A stretch of 64,000 nucleotides of DNA from Chryseobacterium daecheongense (GTDB lineage Bacteria; Bacteroidota; Bacteroidia; Flavobacteriales; Weeksellaceae). The stretch covers positions 744,001 to 808,000 of the forward strand of contig NZ_RJTX01000004.1 of the NCBI RefSeq assembly GCF_003729955.1. Direction: 5' to 3'. Under the pieces are notes generated by a model. The model saw nothing but the letters and a program-made list of their open reading frames with translations. It had not been told where the DNA came from and searched no databases. Positions within the stretch are counted from its first letter, which is position 1. The number at the start of each line of letters is the position of its first letter. The translations under genes were made by a program, and so were the position numbers. Shown here piece after piece: positions 35,573 through 44,245 of this stretch.

Positions 35573-35717
35573 TGTTATATGTATAGAATACTATTTATAA
35601 AAGTTATTCGTTTATATGATACTGATGTGTGGATTGGCCTGCGGAAAGCCGTTCAGGGTTATATTTTCCACAAATAGTCTCCATTGCGGAGATGGTAACA
35701 ATATTTAAATGGTAAAT

Positions 35718-35750
35718 AAAAAGCGCTTCTTTAATAAAGAGCGCTCTTTT
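35718..35750 (-). terminator. Terminator of the DUF5686 gene
   Basis: AGCGCTTTTT and its partner AAAAGAGCGCT form a stem with a small bulge, followed by T-rich sequence on the minus strand. It lies just past the stop at 35758. Confidence 0.7.
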
Positions 35751-35757
35751 CTTTTTC

Positions 35758-38298
35758 TTAAAATCCAAACTGGAAACCGGCTTTGATCCCAAATTTGGAA
35801 ATGTCCGGCCTGTCTAAATAATTTCCACGCCAGTTAAAATCTACTCTGAAAATTCTAAGATTTCCAAAACCTATATTTTCGATTCCAAAACCATATTCGT
35901 AGTAAATATGCTCACTTGGGGCGGAATATTTAAATCCTTCTACATTGATTGCCTTTGATGCATCACTAAGTGCTCCATAGGCTCCTCTGATAAAAGCTAC
36001 TTCTCTCAACTTCAATTTTTTGATCAAAGGGATAAAAGAAAGGATTTTCCCGTTGAAATGATGCTCTAAGTGTAAGGTGGTATAAGTATCGGCTACAAAT
36101 TCATAATAATTCAGCTGAGCAAAAGTATTGGCCGCTAAACTATAAGACTGATTTCCCGGAATTACATTCTGTAATGCCAAAGGAACTGTATTAAAGTTCT
36201 TACCTGCTTCAAAATTGATTAAAGTTTTACCCCAGCTTCCTATCAAAACTGGTTTATAGAACATAAACTGTAATTTATTGTAGTTAAAGTCAGCATTGAA
36301 TAAACCTTCGATTCCTCTTGTATACTTTAAAACGATGGTAGGAGCTAAAGTACCATGTTCATATCTGTCAATACCTGTTTGAGAAAATTTTGCTCCGGGT
36401 CTTGCAATCAAACTTATAGTAATGTGAGAGTCATTCACTGTTTTTCTTAAATCACCATTTCTATAATACATCAGGTTAAATCCTGCAGGATTAGCTGATT
36501 TAATACTTTGCATTGTTCCGTCTACTCTGACCTGGAAGTTTTTCCAAGGCTCAATAGCCGCAAAAACATTGGTTTGATTTACGGAGCTTAATGAAGCGTT
36601 TTCTCCTCTTGCAAACACTGTAGACGACGCAAATGAACGGGCCATAATCCCGTCATCATTGGTAAGCTGTACTCCTAACTGCATAACGTCTCTTCTCGTT
36701 CCTGCACCGATCATGAATCTGTTTACTCTGTTGAACATATATCTTGCTTCAGCTCCGTATTTAAACTGCTGATCTTTGAATCCATAGGCCGTATAAAATT
36801 GAATTCTCCAGGGGTCGTTACGAGTGAAATACGTTCTTGCTCCAAATCTTATCCTGTCTCCTTCTACTTCATTTACTCCATATATGGAAAAAATAGGGCC
36901 AAGGTCTATACCTTTTGTAATATTATAATATCCTGAACCAAGCGTTTCATACAGCTTTACTATTCTGTTGAATTTAGGGGTTTGCTGAAGCTTGTCTAAC
37001 ATATCATAAACTCCCTGCTCGGTTTTGGAGAGTGAATCAGGTCTTGCTTTTAACCAGTAAGCATCATCTTTTTCCACGAACTTGTCATCATATTCTTCTT
37101 CTTTCCTGGTGAATACAGAAGCTTCAATGGGTTTATTGAACTCGTATTCTGAATAATCAACTGTTCTTTTGGCAACAATGCTTTTTGAGGTCTTCTTTTT
37201 AGAGAAAGGAGTCATTTCGATCTCGGTAATGAACTTTTTCGGTAAGAATGTATTCTCATCAGGATTGTCATATTCAAGTTCGGTAGAAATGCCATTGATA
37301 AAATTGATATTGATCTTCTGGGTAGATTTTAGAGTAGCACCTAAAACAGCATAATTATCCGTATCTATATATAAGTATCCCTGAAAAGCGAGAACCTCCG
37401 TTCTTTTAGGCTGATATCTTATTTTATAAGCGTTTTCTCCACGTACGGATATTGTATCAAGCAAATTGTAATCATATGTGCTAAAACCATCTGATCCTAC
37501 AGGGCTGGGAAATCCAATATCGAAATAATTTAAGGTGTTATCATAAATATTGATATCACGATACAGGTTTTTAGCAGTTAGCGTAACGATTTGGTTATCT
37601 TGAAATCCTGAAGTTTTTTGTGCAACTAAAAGTTTTTTGGTCTTTTTTCCCGGTTTATTTTCACCATAATTTTCATAAATGGCTTCATTCAGGAAAATAG
37701 GAAGTGCCATTTTACCTCTTGCGGTAGAATCGGCATAATCAAATATGAAATCCAATTTATTGAAGATTTTCTTCTTCATAAAAGCGCTATCCAGATTATT
37801 GGCGTCAAACTGGATTTTCTCATATTCTTTATAAGTATAGGTATCGAATTTATCTAAGCCATTGTTCCTTTTTCTTTTCCAGACTTCCTGCATAATAGCA
37901 TAAGCCGGGTTTTCCTTTTTGTTTTTGTATTTTGGCCGTTCATTGTGGATCACAACTTCATCAATGCTGCTTACTTTTGCTTGTGAAAGTTGTACGATCA
38001 AATTATTGGCATTTTCAGGGGTGATATCTACACTTTCCAAAGTGTAGTTTTTTCTCACAAATTTTAATTTGTAGATAATGGAATCAGACTGGACACTAAA
38101 GTTTCCGGAAGTTGTTGTTGCATACGGCTTATTACTGTCGTTGATAAAAATATCTACACCGCTAATTTCTTTATTGGTCCTGTCGTCAACAATTTTTCCG
38201 GCTGCTGTATTTTGAGCCTGGATAAAACCAGAAAGAACTATTAAAAAAAGTAAATAGTAGTATTTAGAGTTATTATTTAACATCATTTGTTTCTTCAA
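35758..38298 (-). CDS. DUF5686 outer-membrane protein with carboxypeptidase-like domain
   Basis: An 846-residue outer-membrane protein. The signal peptide (YYYLLFLIVLSGFIQAQ) is followed by a carboxypeptidase-regulatory-like domain (AAGKIVDDRTNKEISGVDIF to about residue 110). The rest is the DUF5686 region and ends in a beta-barrel-like stretch with terminal aromatic residues (FGIKAGFQFGF). The architecture matches the DUF5686 family of Bacteroidota. A TonB-box is not obvious and there is no plug domain, so it is not a TonB receptor. The function is unknown. The second ATG (MMLNNN) is an alternative start. Confidence 0.85.
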   Translation of the reverse strand: MKKQMMLNNNSKYYYLLFLIVLSGFIQAQNTAAGKIVDDRTNKEISGVDIFINDSNKPYATTTSGNFSVQSDSIIYKLKFVRKNYTLESVDITPENANNLIVQLSQAKVSSIDEVVIHNERPKYKNKKENPAYAIMQEVWKRKRNNGLDKFDTYTYKEYEKIQFDANNLDSAFMKKKIFNKLDFIFDYADSTARGKMALPIFLNEAIYENYGENKPGKKTKKLLVAQKTSGFQDNQIVTLTAKNLYRDINIYDNTLNYFDIGFPSPVGSDGFSTYDYNLLDTISVRGENAYKIRYQPKRTEVLAFQGYLYIDTDNYAVLGATLKSTQKININFINGISTELEYDNPDENTFLPKKFITEIEMTPFSKKKTSKSIVAKRTVDYSEYEFNKPIEASVFTRKEEEYDDKFVEKDDAYWLKARPDSLSKTEQGVYDMLDKLQQTPKFNRIVKLYETLGSGYYNITKGIDLGPIFSIYGVNEVEGDRIRFGARTYFTRNDPWRIQFYTAYGFKDQQFKYGAEARYMFNRVNRFMIGAGTRRDVMQLGVQLTNDDGIMARSFASSTVFARGENASLSSVNQTNVFAAIEPWKNFQVRVDGTMQSIKSANPAGFNLMYYRNGDLRKTVNDSHITISLIARPGAKFSQTGIDRYEHGTLAPTIVLKYTRGIEGLFNADFNYNKLQFMFYKPVLIGSWGKTLINFEAGKNFNTVPLALQNVIPGNQSYSLAANTFAQLNYYEFVADTYTTLHLEHHFNGKILSFIPLIKKLKLREVAFIRGAYGALSDASKAINVEGFKYSAPSEHIYYEYGFGIENIGFGNLRIFRVDFNWRGNYLDRPDISKFGIKAGFQFGF

Positions 38299-38463
38299 GC
38301 ATTTAGCATAAACAAAAAGTGTGCACTTATTTAAAAAAATAATAAAAATTTAATGTCTTTATTATCGGAATATAAAACTGCAAATGTAATGAATTAACGT
38401 GATGTATTTTATTATAGTATAAATCAAATGTTTAATCTGAAAAATAGGAGGTGTATTTAACAA

Positions 38464-38494
38464 AAAAAAGACTTACAAAATTGTAAGTCTTTTA
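38464..38494 (-). terminator. Terminator of tRNA-Asn copy 1
   Basis: Stem AAAGACTTACAA / TTGTAAGTCTTT directly 3' of the tRNA on the minus strand, with a T run after it. Confidence 0.8.
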
Positions 38495-38495
38495 G

Positions 38496-38569
38496 CTCCT
38501 CCTGCTGGGCTCGAACCAGCGACCCTCTGATTAACAGTCAGATGCTCTAACCAACTGAGCTAAGGAGGA
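38496..38569 (-). tRNA. tRNA-Asn (anticodon GTT), copy 1
   Basis: Cloverleaf on the minus strand: acceptor TCCTCCT / AGGAGGA with discriminator G, D-arm AGTTGGTTAGA, anticodon arm TCTGA-CTGTTAA-TCAGA (anticodon GTT) and T-arm with GGTTCGAGCC. Length is 74 nt and CCA is not encoded. A TTG...TAnnTTTG promoter lies 24 nt upstream. Confidence 0.96.
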
Positions 38570-38592
38570 ATTTTCCTTTCTTTGAAGTGCTG

Positions 38593-38624
38593 CAAATATA
38601 GAACGAAAAATATATATCAAGCAA
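38593..38624 (-). promoter_or_regulatory. Promoter of tRNA-Asn copy 1
   Basis: On the minus strand, TTG (38622-38624), a 21-nt spacer and TATATTTG (38593-38600), the Bacteroidota consensus. Confidence 0.7.
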
Positions 38625-38674
38625 GTTTTTATAATCAAATTATAGCAAAAAATCATGGTGAGAATGAAATAAAC

Positions 38675-38708
38675 AAAAAAAGACTTACAAAATTTGTAAG
38701 TCTTTTTG
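38675..38708 (-). terminator. Terminator of tRNA-Asn copy 2
   Basis: Stem AAAGACTTACAAA / TTTGTAAGTCTTT, almost the same as the terminator of copy 1. Confidence 0.8.
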
Positions 38709-38710
38709 GG

Positions 38711-38784
38711 CTCCTCCTGCTGGGCTCGAACCAGCGACCCTCTGATTAACAGTCAGATGCTCTAACCAACTGAGCTAAGGAGGA
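38711..38784 (-). tRNA. tRNA-Asn (anticodon GTT), copy 2
   Basis: Identical 74-nt tRNA sequence to the copy at 38496-38569, 215 bp away on the same strand, with anticodon GTT in loop CTGTTAA. It has its own promoter and terminator, so each copy is a separate transcription unit. Confidence 0.96.
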
Positions 38785-38806
38785 ATGTCCTTTGTTTTAA
38801 GTGGTG

Positions 38807-38838
38807 CAAATATAGGACGAATATTTATATCGGGCAAA
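38807..38838 (-). promoter_or_regulatory. Promoter of tRNA-Asn copy 2
   Basis: TTTG (38835-38838) and TATATTTG (38807-38814) on the minus strand, about 20 nt apart. Confidence 0.7.
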
Positions 38839-38865
38839 TTTTTTATTCAAAAAATTGAAAAAAAA

Positions 38866-40347
38866 TTACAAATTTCCTGTGATGGATTTTACGATATCAT
38901 TTCCAAAAATCAGTAACATCAAGCCTAACAGGAAGATAACCCCAATCATCTGAGCATTTTCCAATACTTTCTGCGGAACAGGTTTTCCTGTAATCATTTC
39001 CCACAGGGTAAATAATACGTGTCCACCATCTAATCCAGGAATAGGAATAAGGTTTAGGAATGCTAACCAAACTGAGAACATTGCTGTGAAACCCCAGAAT
39101 GCAGTCCAGTTGATAGAAACACTACCATCTTTTGCTTTGTCTACCGGCATATTTTTCACGATTGCAATGGGGCCACCTACTTTTTTATATCCCTGAACTT
39201 TTTTATTGAAGATCAGTTTAAATTGCTTTACCTGATAAGTTAAGCTTTCAATACTTCTTGTAAGGCCTCTGCCAATAGACTGTCCTAACGTAAAATGCTG
39301 TGTTTTTGCGTATTTTTCCAATTGTTTATAGGAAGCAATACCAATAGCTCCTTCCTTTGAAACAGGAATCGTTAAAGGTAAGATATTTCCATTTCTTGAA
39401 ACTTCTACTGCAAGGTTTTTCCCACCGTTTTTCTCAACCAGGCTACGGAATTCATCATAATAATTGATTTTCTGGCCATTCACGGAAATCACTTTATCTC
39501 CTACTTTTAAACCAGCTGCAAGAGTTGTAGGGTTGAAAATAGAATCAATTACCGGTGCATATCTCGGAGTAAGGAAAGCTTTAGGGTTTTCATCTTTGAA
39601 GGCCAATGCTTTTCCGTCATCATTCGTATCGAAGGTAACTTCTTTTCCATCTCTTAATACAGTAACCTGATCACTCAAAAGAATATCCAATGACAATTTA
39701 TCTAGGCTATTCTGAACTTTTCCGTCTACTTTCAATATCTTATCACCATCCTGGAATCCCATTGCTTTGGCAATATTGGTATAATGCATAGGAGCATCTA
39801 CTTTTGTGGTATCAAATGAAGTTTCGCCATTAAAATAAGAAAGACATCCGAAAATTAACCAGGCTAAAAAGAAATTAACGGTAACTCCACCAAGCATAAT
39901 GATCAATCTCTGCCAAGCTGGTTTGGATCTGAATTCCCAAGGTTCAGCAGGCTTTTTCAATTGTTCGGTGTCCATGCTTTCGTCTACCATTCCGGCGATT
40001 TTCACATAACCACCCAAGGGAAGCCAGCCTATACCATATTTTGTCTGTTCAGGATGTTTTCTCCAGTCGTTGTCTGGTAATTTGGATATATCAATAGCAA
40101 CCTCTTTCTTTTCGCCATTCACTTCAATGGTTTCTGTGTCCGGAAGGTTTTTAGAGAAAAATTTGTATTCCCATTTACCATTGATTTTTTTCATAGAAAA
40201 TAATGAAAACCATGGATCGAAAAATAGGAAGAACTTCTCAGCTCTTGTCTTAAACCATTTGGCTGGTAAAAAATGTCCAAGCTCGTGAAGAATTACTAAG
40301 ATTGAGATACTTAATATAAATTGAAAGATCTTGATTGCTAATTCCAT
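38866..40347 (-). CDS. rseP: RIP site-2 metalloprotease RseP
   Basis: A 493-residue membrane protease that cuts single-span anchor proteins inside the membrane, in E. coli the anti-sigma factor RseA. The zinc-binding HELGHF lies at residues 21-26 in the first span and the second catalytic motif is NLIPIPGLDGGHV near the C-terminus. Two PDZ domains lie in the periplasmic loop (about residues 185-340), around MGFQDGDKILKVDGK and LKVGDKVISVNGQ. The four-span layout is standard. It is a single gene here, not joined to dxr. The target is not in the window. Confidence 0.95.
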   Translation of the reverse strand: MELAIKIFQFILSISILVILHELGHFLPAKWFKTRAEKFFLFFDPWFSLFSMKKINGKWEYKFFSKNLPDTETIEVNGEKKEVAIDISKLPDNDWRKHPEQTKYGIGWLPLGGYVKIAGMVDESMDTEQLKKPAEPWEFRSKPAWQRLIIMLGGVTVNFFLAWLIFGCLSYFNGETSFDTTKVDAPMHYTNIAKAMGFQDGDKILKVDGKVQNSLDKLSLDILLSDQVTVLRDGKEVTFDTNDDGKALAFKDENPKAFLTPRYAPVIDSIFNPTTLAAGLKVGDKVISVNGQKINYYDEFRSLVEKNGGKNLAVEVSRNGNILPLTIPVSKEGAIGIASYKQLEKYAKTQHFTLGQSIGRGLTRSIESLTYQVKQFKLIFNKKVQGYKKVGGPIAIVKNMPVDKAKDGSVSINWTAFWGFTAMFSVWLAFLNLIPIPGLDGGHVLFTLWEMITGKPVPQKVLENAQMIGVIFLLGLMLLIFGNDIVKSITGNL

Positions 40348-40402
40348 TAATATGTTTAGATTTTAATTTGCAAAGGTAACAATTATCAAAACTATGCCAA
40401 AT

Positions 40403-40432
40403 AAAAAAGCCTCCCGAAACGAGAAGCTTTGT
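40403..40432 (-). terminator. Terminator of the DUF6646 gene
   Basis: Stem AAGCTTCTC / GGGAGGCTT with two G-U pairs and a run of T on the minus strand. Confidence 0.65.
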
Positions 40433-40450
40433 CATATTTATGAATATTCC

Positions 40451-40891
40451 TTATAAATTGAATGAAACACCAAGGCTGCCGTTGTTTCCTACTTCAGCAA
40501 AAACCCCTACTTTGTCATTAAAGAAATAACGGGCTCCAATATGTGCACCTATTCCGAAGTCTTTTCCAAGAACCCCTAAGTCAACCCCCGGGTAAATATC
40601 CCATTTTTCCGGCAACTGTAATGCTTCCTGAAGATGGAAATTCAATCTCCCGAAAACGAAAACACGGTTGTCTTTATCATTATCCTTATAGCCGTCAAAA
40701 TAAGCATTCAATCCGGCTCCGATTGATAAAAGCTTGTTCAGCCCATAATCATAAGTTCCCGTAACACCGGTTCCATATCCCCATGCATTGAGACCCAGCT
40801 GTATTTTCTGATCTCCTTTTCCTGTCCATGCCTGTGCATTGGCAGCAGTTCCTAGGCCAACTACCATCAACATAAAAACTAATTTCTTCAT
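40451..40891 (-). CDS. DUF6646 small outer-membrane beta-barrel protein
   Basis: A 146-residue protein with signal peptide MKKLVFMLMVVGLGTAANAQ. A run of amphipathic beta strands follows (GDQKIQLGLNAWGYGTGVTG, LLSIGAGLNAYFDGY, RVFVFGRLNFHLQEAL) and it ends in GSLGVSFNL. This is the pattern of a small outer-membrane barrel and matches the DUF6646 family of Flavobacteriia. The function is unknown. It is a single gene, divergent from the omega-amidase. Confidence 0.8.
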   Translation of the reverse strand: MKKLVFMLMVVGLGTAANAQAWTGKGDQKIQLGLNAWGYGTGVTGTYDYGLNKLLSIGAGLNAYFDGYKDNDKDNRVFVFGRLNFHLQEALQLPEKWDIYPGVDLGVLGKDFGIGAHIGARYFFNDKVGVFAEVGNNGSLGVSFNL

Positions 40892-40995
40892 AAATTTTAC
40901 ATTTTTATTGTTACTATCCGAAAATAATGAGAAGCAAAAATGAAACCGAAATCAATTAAAAACCTTATTTTTATAGAAGATTTTGAATAAGGTTT

Positions 40996-41748
40996 ATGAA
41001 AATTACAGGGCTTAATTTAGATATTATCTGGAAAAATAAAACAGAGAACTTTCAGCAGATTGAAAAGCAACTGGAAAACCAGGATGCGGATATTTTTTTA
41101 TTACCTGAAATGTTTTCCACAGGATTTTGTATGGACGCCTCTGAAATTTCGGATAGAAATCAGGAATCCCTGGAATTTTTGAAAAAGATATCCAAGGACA
41201 AAAATGCTGCTTTTTGCGGAAGTGCTCCGGTTGAACAAGATGGGAAATTCTACAACAGAATGTATTTTGTCCAGCCTGATGGAGAAACTGACTATTATAA
41301 TAAGAGACACTTGTTTTCCTTTTCAGGGGAAGATAAAGTCTATACTCCAGGAAAAGAGAGAGTAATTGTAAGTTACAAAGGAGTTAGATTCTTGTTGCAG
41401 GTTTGTTATGATTTGCGGTTTCCGGTGTTTGCAAGAAATAATGATGATTATGATGCTATTTTATATGTTGCCAATTGGCCTCAGAAAAGAGTAGGAGCCT
41501 GGGAGTATCTGTTAAAAGCCCGAGCTATTGAAAACCTATCTTTTGTTTTTGGTCTGAACAGAATAGGGACTGATGGGAACGATCTTTTCTATCAGGAAAG
41601 CTCACATTGTTTTTTTGCGGATGGAACAGAAATCTCTCAAAAAAATGGAAACTTGATTACTGCTGAATTGAATTTGAATGAATTAAAAGATTTCAGAAAT
41701 CATTTCCAGTTTTTAAACGACAGGGATCATTTTTCTATAGAACTATAA
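40996..41748 (+). CDS. Omega-amidase-like nitrilase family protein
   Basis: A 250-residue carbon-nitrogen hydrolase. The catalytic triad is visible: Glu in FLLPEMFSTGF (about residue 37), Lys in DYYNKRHLFSF (about residue 105) and Cys in LLQVCYDLRFPVFAR (about residue 143). These motifs fit omega-amidase (YafV/NIT2), which hydrolyses alpha-ketoglutaramate and related monoamides in methionine salvage and nitrogen metabolism. It is cytoplasmic. A shared terminator separates it from trxA on the other strand. Confidence 0.9.
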   Translation: MKITGLNLDIIWKNKTENFQQIEKQLENQDADIFLLPEMFSTGFCMDASEISDRNQESLEFLKKISKDKNAAFCGSAPVEQDGKFYNRMYFVQPDGETDYYNKRHLFSFSGEDKVYTPGKERVIVSYKGVRFLLQVCYDLRFPVFARNNDDYDAILYVANWPQKRVGAWEYLLKARAIENLSFVFGLNRIGTDGNDLFYQESSHCFFADGTEISQKNGNLITAELNLNELKDFRNHFQFLNDRDHFSIEL

Positions 41749-41750
41749 TT

Positions 41751-41780
41751 AAAAAGCCTGTGAATTTCACAGGCTTTATT
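41751..41780. terminator. Bidirectional terminator between omega-amidase and thioredoxin
   Basis: Stem AAGCCTGTGAA / TTCACAGGCTT with flanking A and T runs, between convergent genes. Confidence 0.85.
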
Positions 41781-42080
41781 TTATGCATATTGCTTTAAAA
41801 GCTCAGTTAATGTGTTAACATCATGTACACCGCTTTCTTTCCATAGCAATTCTCCATTTTTAAAAATAGCTAAGGTAGGAACCCCACGAACTCCATATTG
41901 TGCAGCTAAAGCTGGATATTGGTCCACATCCACTTTAATGATCCTTGCGCCTTCGCCAACGTTTTCTTTTACGGTATTTAGCACTGAAGACTGAACCTTG
42001 CATGGTTGACACCAGGTCGCGAAAAAATCTATTAAAACAGGTCTGTCGGAATTAATGATCTCTTGAAATTTTTGTGACAT
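41781..42080 (-). CDS. trxA: Thioredoxin
   Basis: A 99-residue thioredoxin with active site FFATWCQPCKVQSS (WCxPC; normal thioredoxins have WCGPC, here Gln replaces Gly) and the cis-proline in YGVRGVPTLAIFKNG. No signal peptide is present, so it is cytoplasmic. It starts 12 nt after the rhodanese gene and is the last gene of the sulfide operon, where it may reduce persulfides or regenerate the sulfurtransferases (inference). A general house-keeping role is the alternative. Confidence 0.88.
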   Translation of the reverse strand: MSQKFQEIINSDRPVLIDFFATWCQPCKVQSSVLNTVKENVGEGARIIKVDVDQYPALAAQYGVRGVPTLAIFKNGELLWKESGVHDVNTLTELLKQYA

Positions 42081-42092
42081 AGCTAATGGTTT

Positions 42093-42458
42093 TTATTTGT
42101 TTTCTTCCTGAATGGCTTTTACGTTCTTCCAGGTTGTTCCGTCATAAACTTCCACTCCGTTTTTCTTTAAAATTTCTAAAGCCTCGTCCGCTTGCATTCC
42201 TTTATTACAGAAAACAACCACTTTTTTACCTTTAAGATTTTCAATATTATTTTGAATCTCTGCCAAAGGAATATTGATAGCATTTTTTGCGGTTCCTTCA
42301 GCATATTGTTCAGGGATCCTTACATCTACCAATGTTACATCAGAGCTATTTACAATTTCCCTGATATTGGCTGTAGGGATTTCCGCTGTTCTTACTGTTT
42401 TGCAAGCAGTCAATACAAAAGCTGAAGCAAGAATGAATCTGAAAATTTTACTTTTCAT
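42093..42458 (-). CDS. Rhodanese-domain lipoprotein
   Basis: A 121-residue sulfurtransferase domain. The chosen ATG at 42458 gives a lipoprotein signal (MKSKIFRFILASAFVLTACK); a longer frame to 42533 overlaps the preceding gene. The active-site Cys is in VVFCNKGMQADEAL, and VTLVDVRIPEQYAEGTAKNAINIPL is the conserved rhodanese start. It should sit on the periplasmic face and carry sulfane sulfur as a Cys-persulfide. It begins 1 nt after the CstB-like gene, so the pair is co-translated, and it precedes trxA by 12 nt. Confidence 0.88.
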   Translation of the reverse strand: MKSKIFRFILASAFVLTACKTVRTAEIPTANIREIVNSSDVTLVDVRIPEQYAEGTAKNAINIPLAEIQNNIENLKGKKVVVFCNKGMQADEALEILKKNGVEVYDGTTWKNVKAIQEENK

Positions 42459-42459
42459 T

Positions 42460-43869
42460 CTACAATGTTTTAGACTGGCAAACGAAATCTGTTGTAGGAA
42501 ATTTCTCCGTCTTTTTGATCCCGTTGAAACCACCTTCTATTTCAGTAAAATTTCTGATTCCATGTGAGTTAAGGATGCTTGCGGCAATCATGCTTCTGTA
42601 TCCTCCTGCGCAATGTAAAAAGAAATGTTCTGAATCATCAATGGAGCTGATCCAGTCACTGATAGTATCCAAAGGCTTATTGTAGGCATTGTCAATATGC
42701 TCTGCAGAGTATTCTGTAAGTTTTCTTACATCCACGACTTTTGCATTTTTGGTAAATTGTTCAGCAAATTCAGCGGGTGAAATTCTTTTGATTTCATCAA
42801 TTTCCTTGTCTGCGTTTTTCCAAGCTTCAAATCCGCCTTTTAAATATCCTAACACATGATCAAACCCAACACGGCTTAATCTTGTGATCACTTCCTCCTC
42901 TGTTCCTTCGTCAGAAACCAATAATATAGGATGCTTCACATCTACGATCAAAGTTCCCACCCAAGGGGCAAAATCACCTTTCAATCCTATATTGACAGAG
43001 TTTGGAATAAATCCTTTATGGAATTCTGCGGCATTTCTGGTGTCCAGAATCAAAGCTCCGGTTTCCTCCGCATACGCTTCAAAATCTTCTACAGGAATAG
43101 GAGTTAAACCTTTATCCATTACTACATCAAGACTTTCGTAGCCTCCTTTGTTCATGGCTACATTCATTCCGAAATATTTGGGTGGAGCAGTAAGCCCATC
43201 CAGAACTTCCTTGATGAAAGATTCTCTATCCGGCTGATTAAGAGCATAATTGGTTCTTTTCTGATTTCCCAAAATATCTACGGTCTCCTTTTGCATATTT
43301 TTTCCGCAGGCAGAACCAGCCCCGTGAGCCGGATAAACTGTGATGCTATCATCTAAAGGCATGATTTTATTTTGAAGACTATCATATAAAATACCAGCCA
43401 GATCTTCTTGCGTTAAATTGGTTGCTTTTTGAGCCAGATCCGGTCTTCCGACATCTCCTAAGAATAGGGTGTCTCCTGTAAAAATTGCTGTTTCAACACC
43501 ATTTTCATCAATCAAAAGATAAGTTGTGCTCTCCATGGTGTGGCCAGGAGTATGCAGCACCTTTATTTTTACCTTTCCAATACTGAAAATCTGTTCATCT
43601 TCAGCAATGATAGCTTCAAATTGAGGCTGTGCAGTAGGACCATATACAATAGGAGCTCCTGTCTTTTTGCTTAAATCCAAGTGTCCCGAAACAAAATCAG
43701 CGTGAAAATGTGTTTCAAAAATATATTTTAAAGTTACATTGTCCTTTTCAAGACGATCCAGATAAGGTTTTATTTCTCTTAAAGGATCTATAATGGCAGC
43801 TTCATTTTCTGATACAATATAATAGGCGCCCTGAGCCAGACAACCTGTATATATTTGTTCAACTTTCAT
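42460..43869 (-). CDS. CstB-like persulfide dioxygenase-sulfurtransferase fusion
   Basis: A 469-residue fusion: an N-terminal metallo-beta-lactamase domain (residues 1-225) with ETHFHADFVSGH (metal ligands of the ETHE1 class) and GHTMESTTYLLID. A first rhodanese domain (about 255-355) lacks the active Cys (ILLVSDEGTEEEV in its place), and a second (about 365-465) has HFFLHCAGGYRS with the Cys. This 'MBL, pseudo-rhodanese, rhodanese' order is that of CstB, which oxidises persulfide to thiosulfate. It is the first gene of an operon with a rhodanese lipoprotein and thioredoxin, and a perfect palindrome lies upstream. Confidence 0.9.
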   Translation of the reverse strand: MKVEQIYTGCLAQGAYYIVSENEAAIIDPLREIKPYLDRLEKDNVTLKYIFETHFHADFVSGHLDLSKKTGAPIVYGPTAQPQFEAIIAEDEQIFSIGKVKIKVLHTPGHTMESTTYLLIDENGVETAIFTGDTLFLGDVGRPDLAQKATNLTQEDLAGILYDSLQNKIMPLDDSITVYPAHGAGSACGKNMQKETVDILGNQKRTNYALNQPDRESFIKEVLDGLTAPPKYFGMNVAMNKGGYESLDVVMDKGLTPIPVEDFEAYAEETGALILDTRNAAEFHKGFIPNSVNIGLKGDFAPWVGTLIVDVKHPILLVSDEGTEEEVITRLSRVGFDHVLGYLKGGFEAWKNADKEIDEIKRISPAEFAEQFTKNAKVVDVRKLTEYSAEHIDNAYNKPLDTISDWISSIDDSEHFFLHCAGGYRSMIAASILNSHGIRNFTEIEGGFNGIKKTEKFPTTDFVCQSKTL

Positions 43870-43908
43870 TGGCTCTGTTTTAAAAATTTTAGATAAAGAT
43901 ACAAAGTA

Positions 43909-43923
43909 TTACATGAAATGTAA
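43909..43923. promoter_or_regulatory. Candidate operator upstream of the CstB-like operon
   Basis: A perfect palindrome TTACAT-GAA-ATGTAA, 40 nt upstream of the start codon and next to a TACTTTG box (43902-43908) on the minus strand. It could bind a repressor, but none is in the window. Confidence 0.4.
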
Positions 43924-44245
43924 ATTAAATGTTAAATCTCATTGATAGTTTCTGTCAATAGTAAGTGGTTTTAGATGTAAAACAAGGGGTGTAAAATGCT
44001 TATTATCAGCATGAAAATGAAAATGTGTAATCGCACTAGATTAGTAGACTGTTTTTTGTCATATACACAAGAAATACTATTGCTGAATACATTTGATTTG
44101 TACAAAGAGCTGTAGAAAACTTATTCCAGGGATTTTATAGGAGTAAGATTTGAGGTTATATTAATAACAGAACCTGCCCAATATTCTTACATTAATGTGT
44201 CAATATTTTATAAAAAATTTTATATTTATAGGTTAAAAAAATCAA
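43924..44245. other. Intergenic region between divergent genes, no gene seen
   Basis: A 322-nt AT-rich gap between the CstB-like gene and the HerA-like gene. I saw no tRNA, riboswitch or ORF above about 30 codons. It holds a short palindrome ACATTAATGT (44189-44198) flanked by CAATATT copies, which may be a regulatory site for the gene at 44246. Confidence 0.5.

Noticed and set aside
35604..35792. 62-codon minus-strand ORF below the DUF5686 gene
   Set aside because: It overlaps the DUF5686 3' end and its terminator, and there is no promoter.
38464..38838. Repeat array resembling a CRISPR or satellite
   Set aside because: There are only two units and each is a tRNA-Asn gene with its promoter and terminator.
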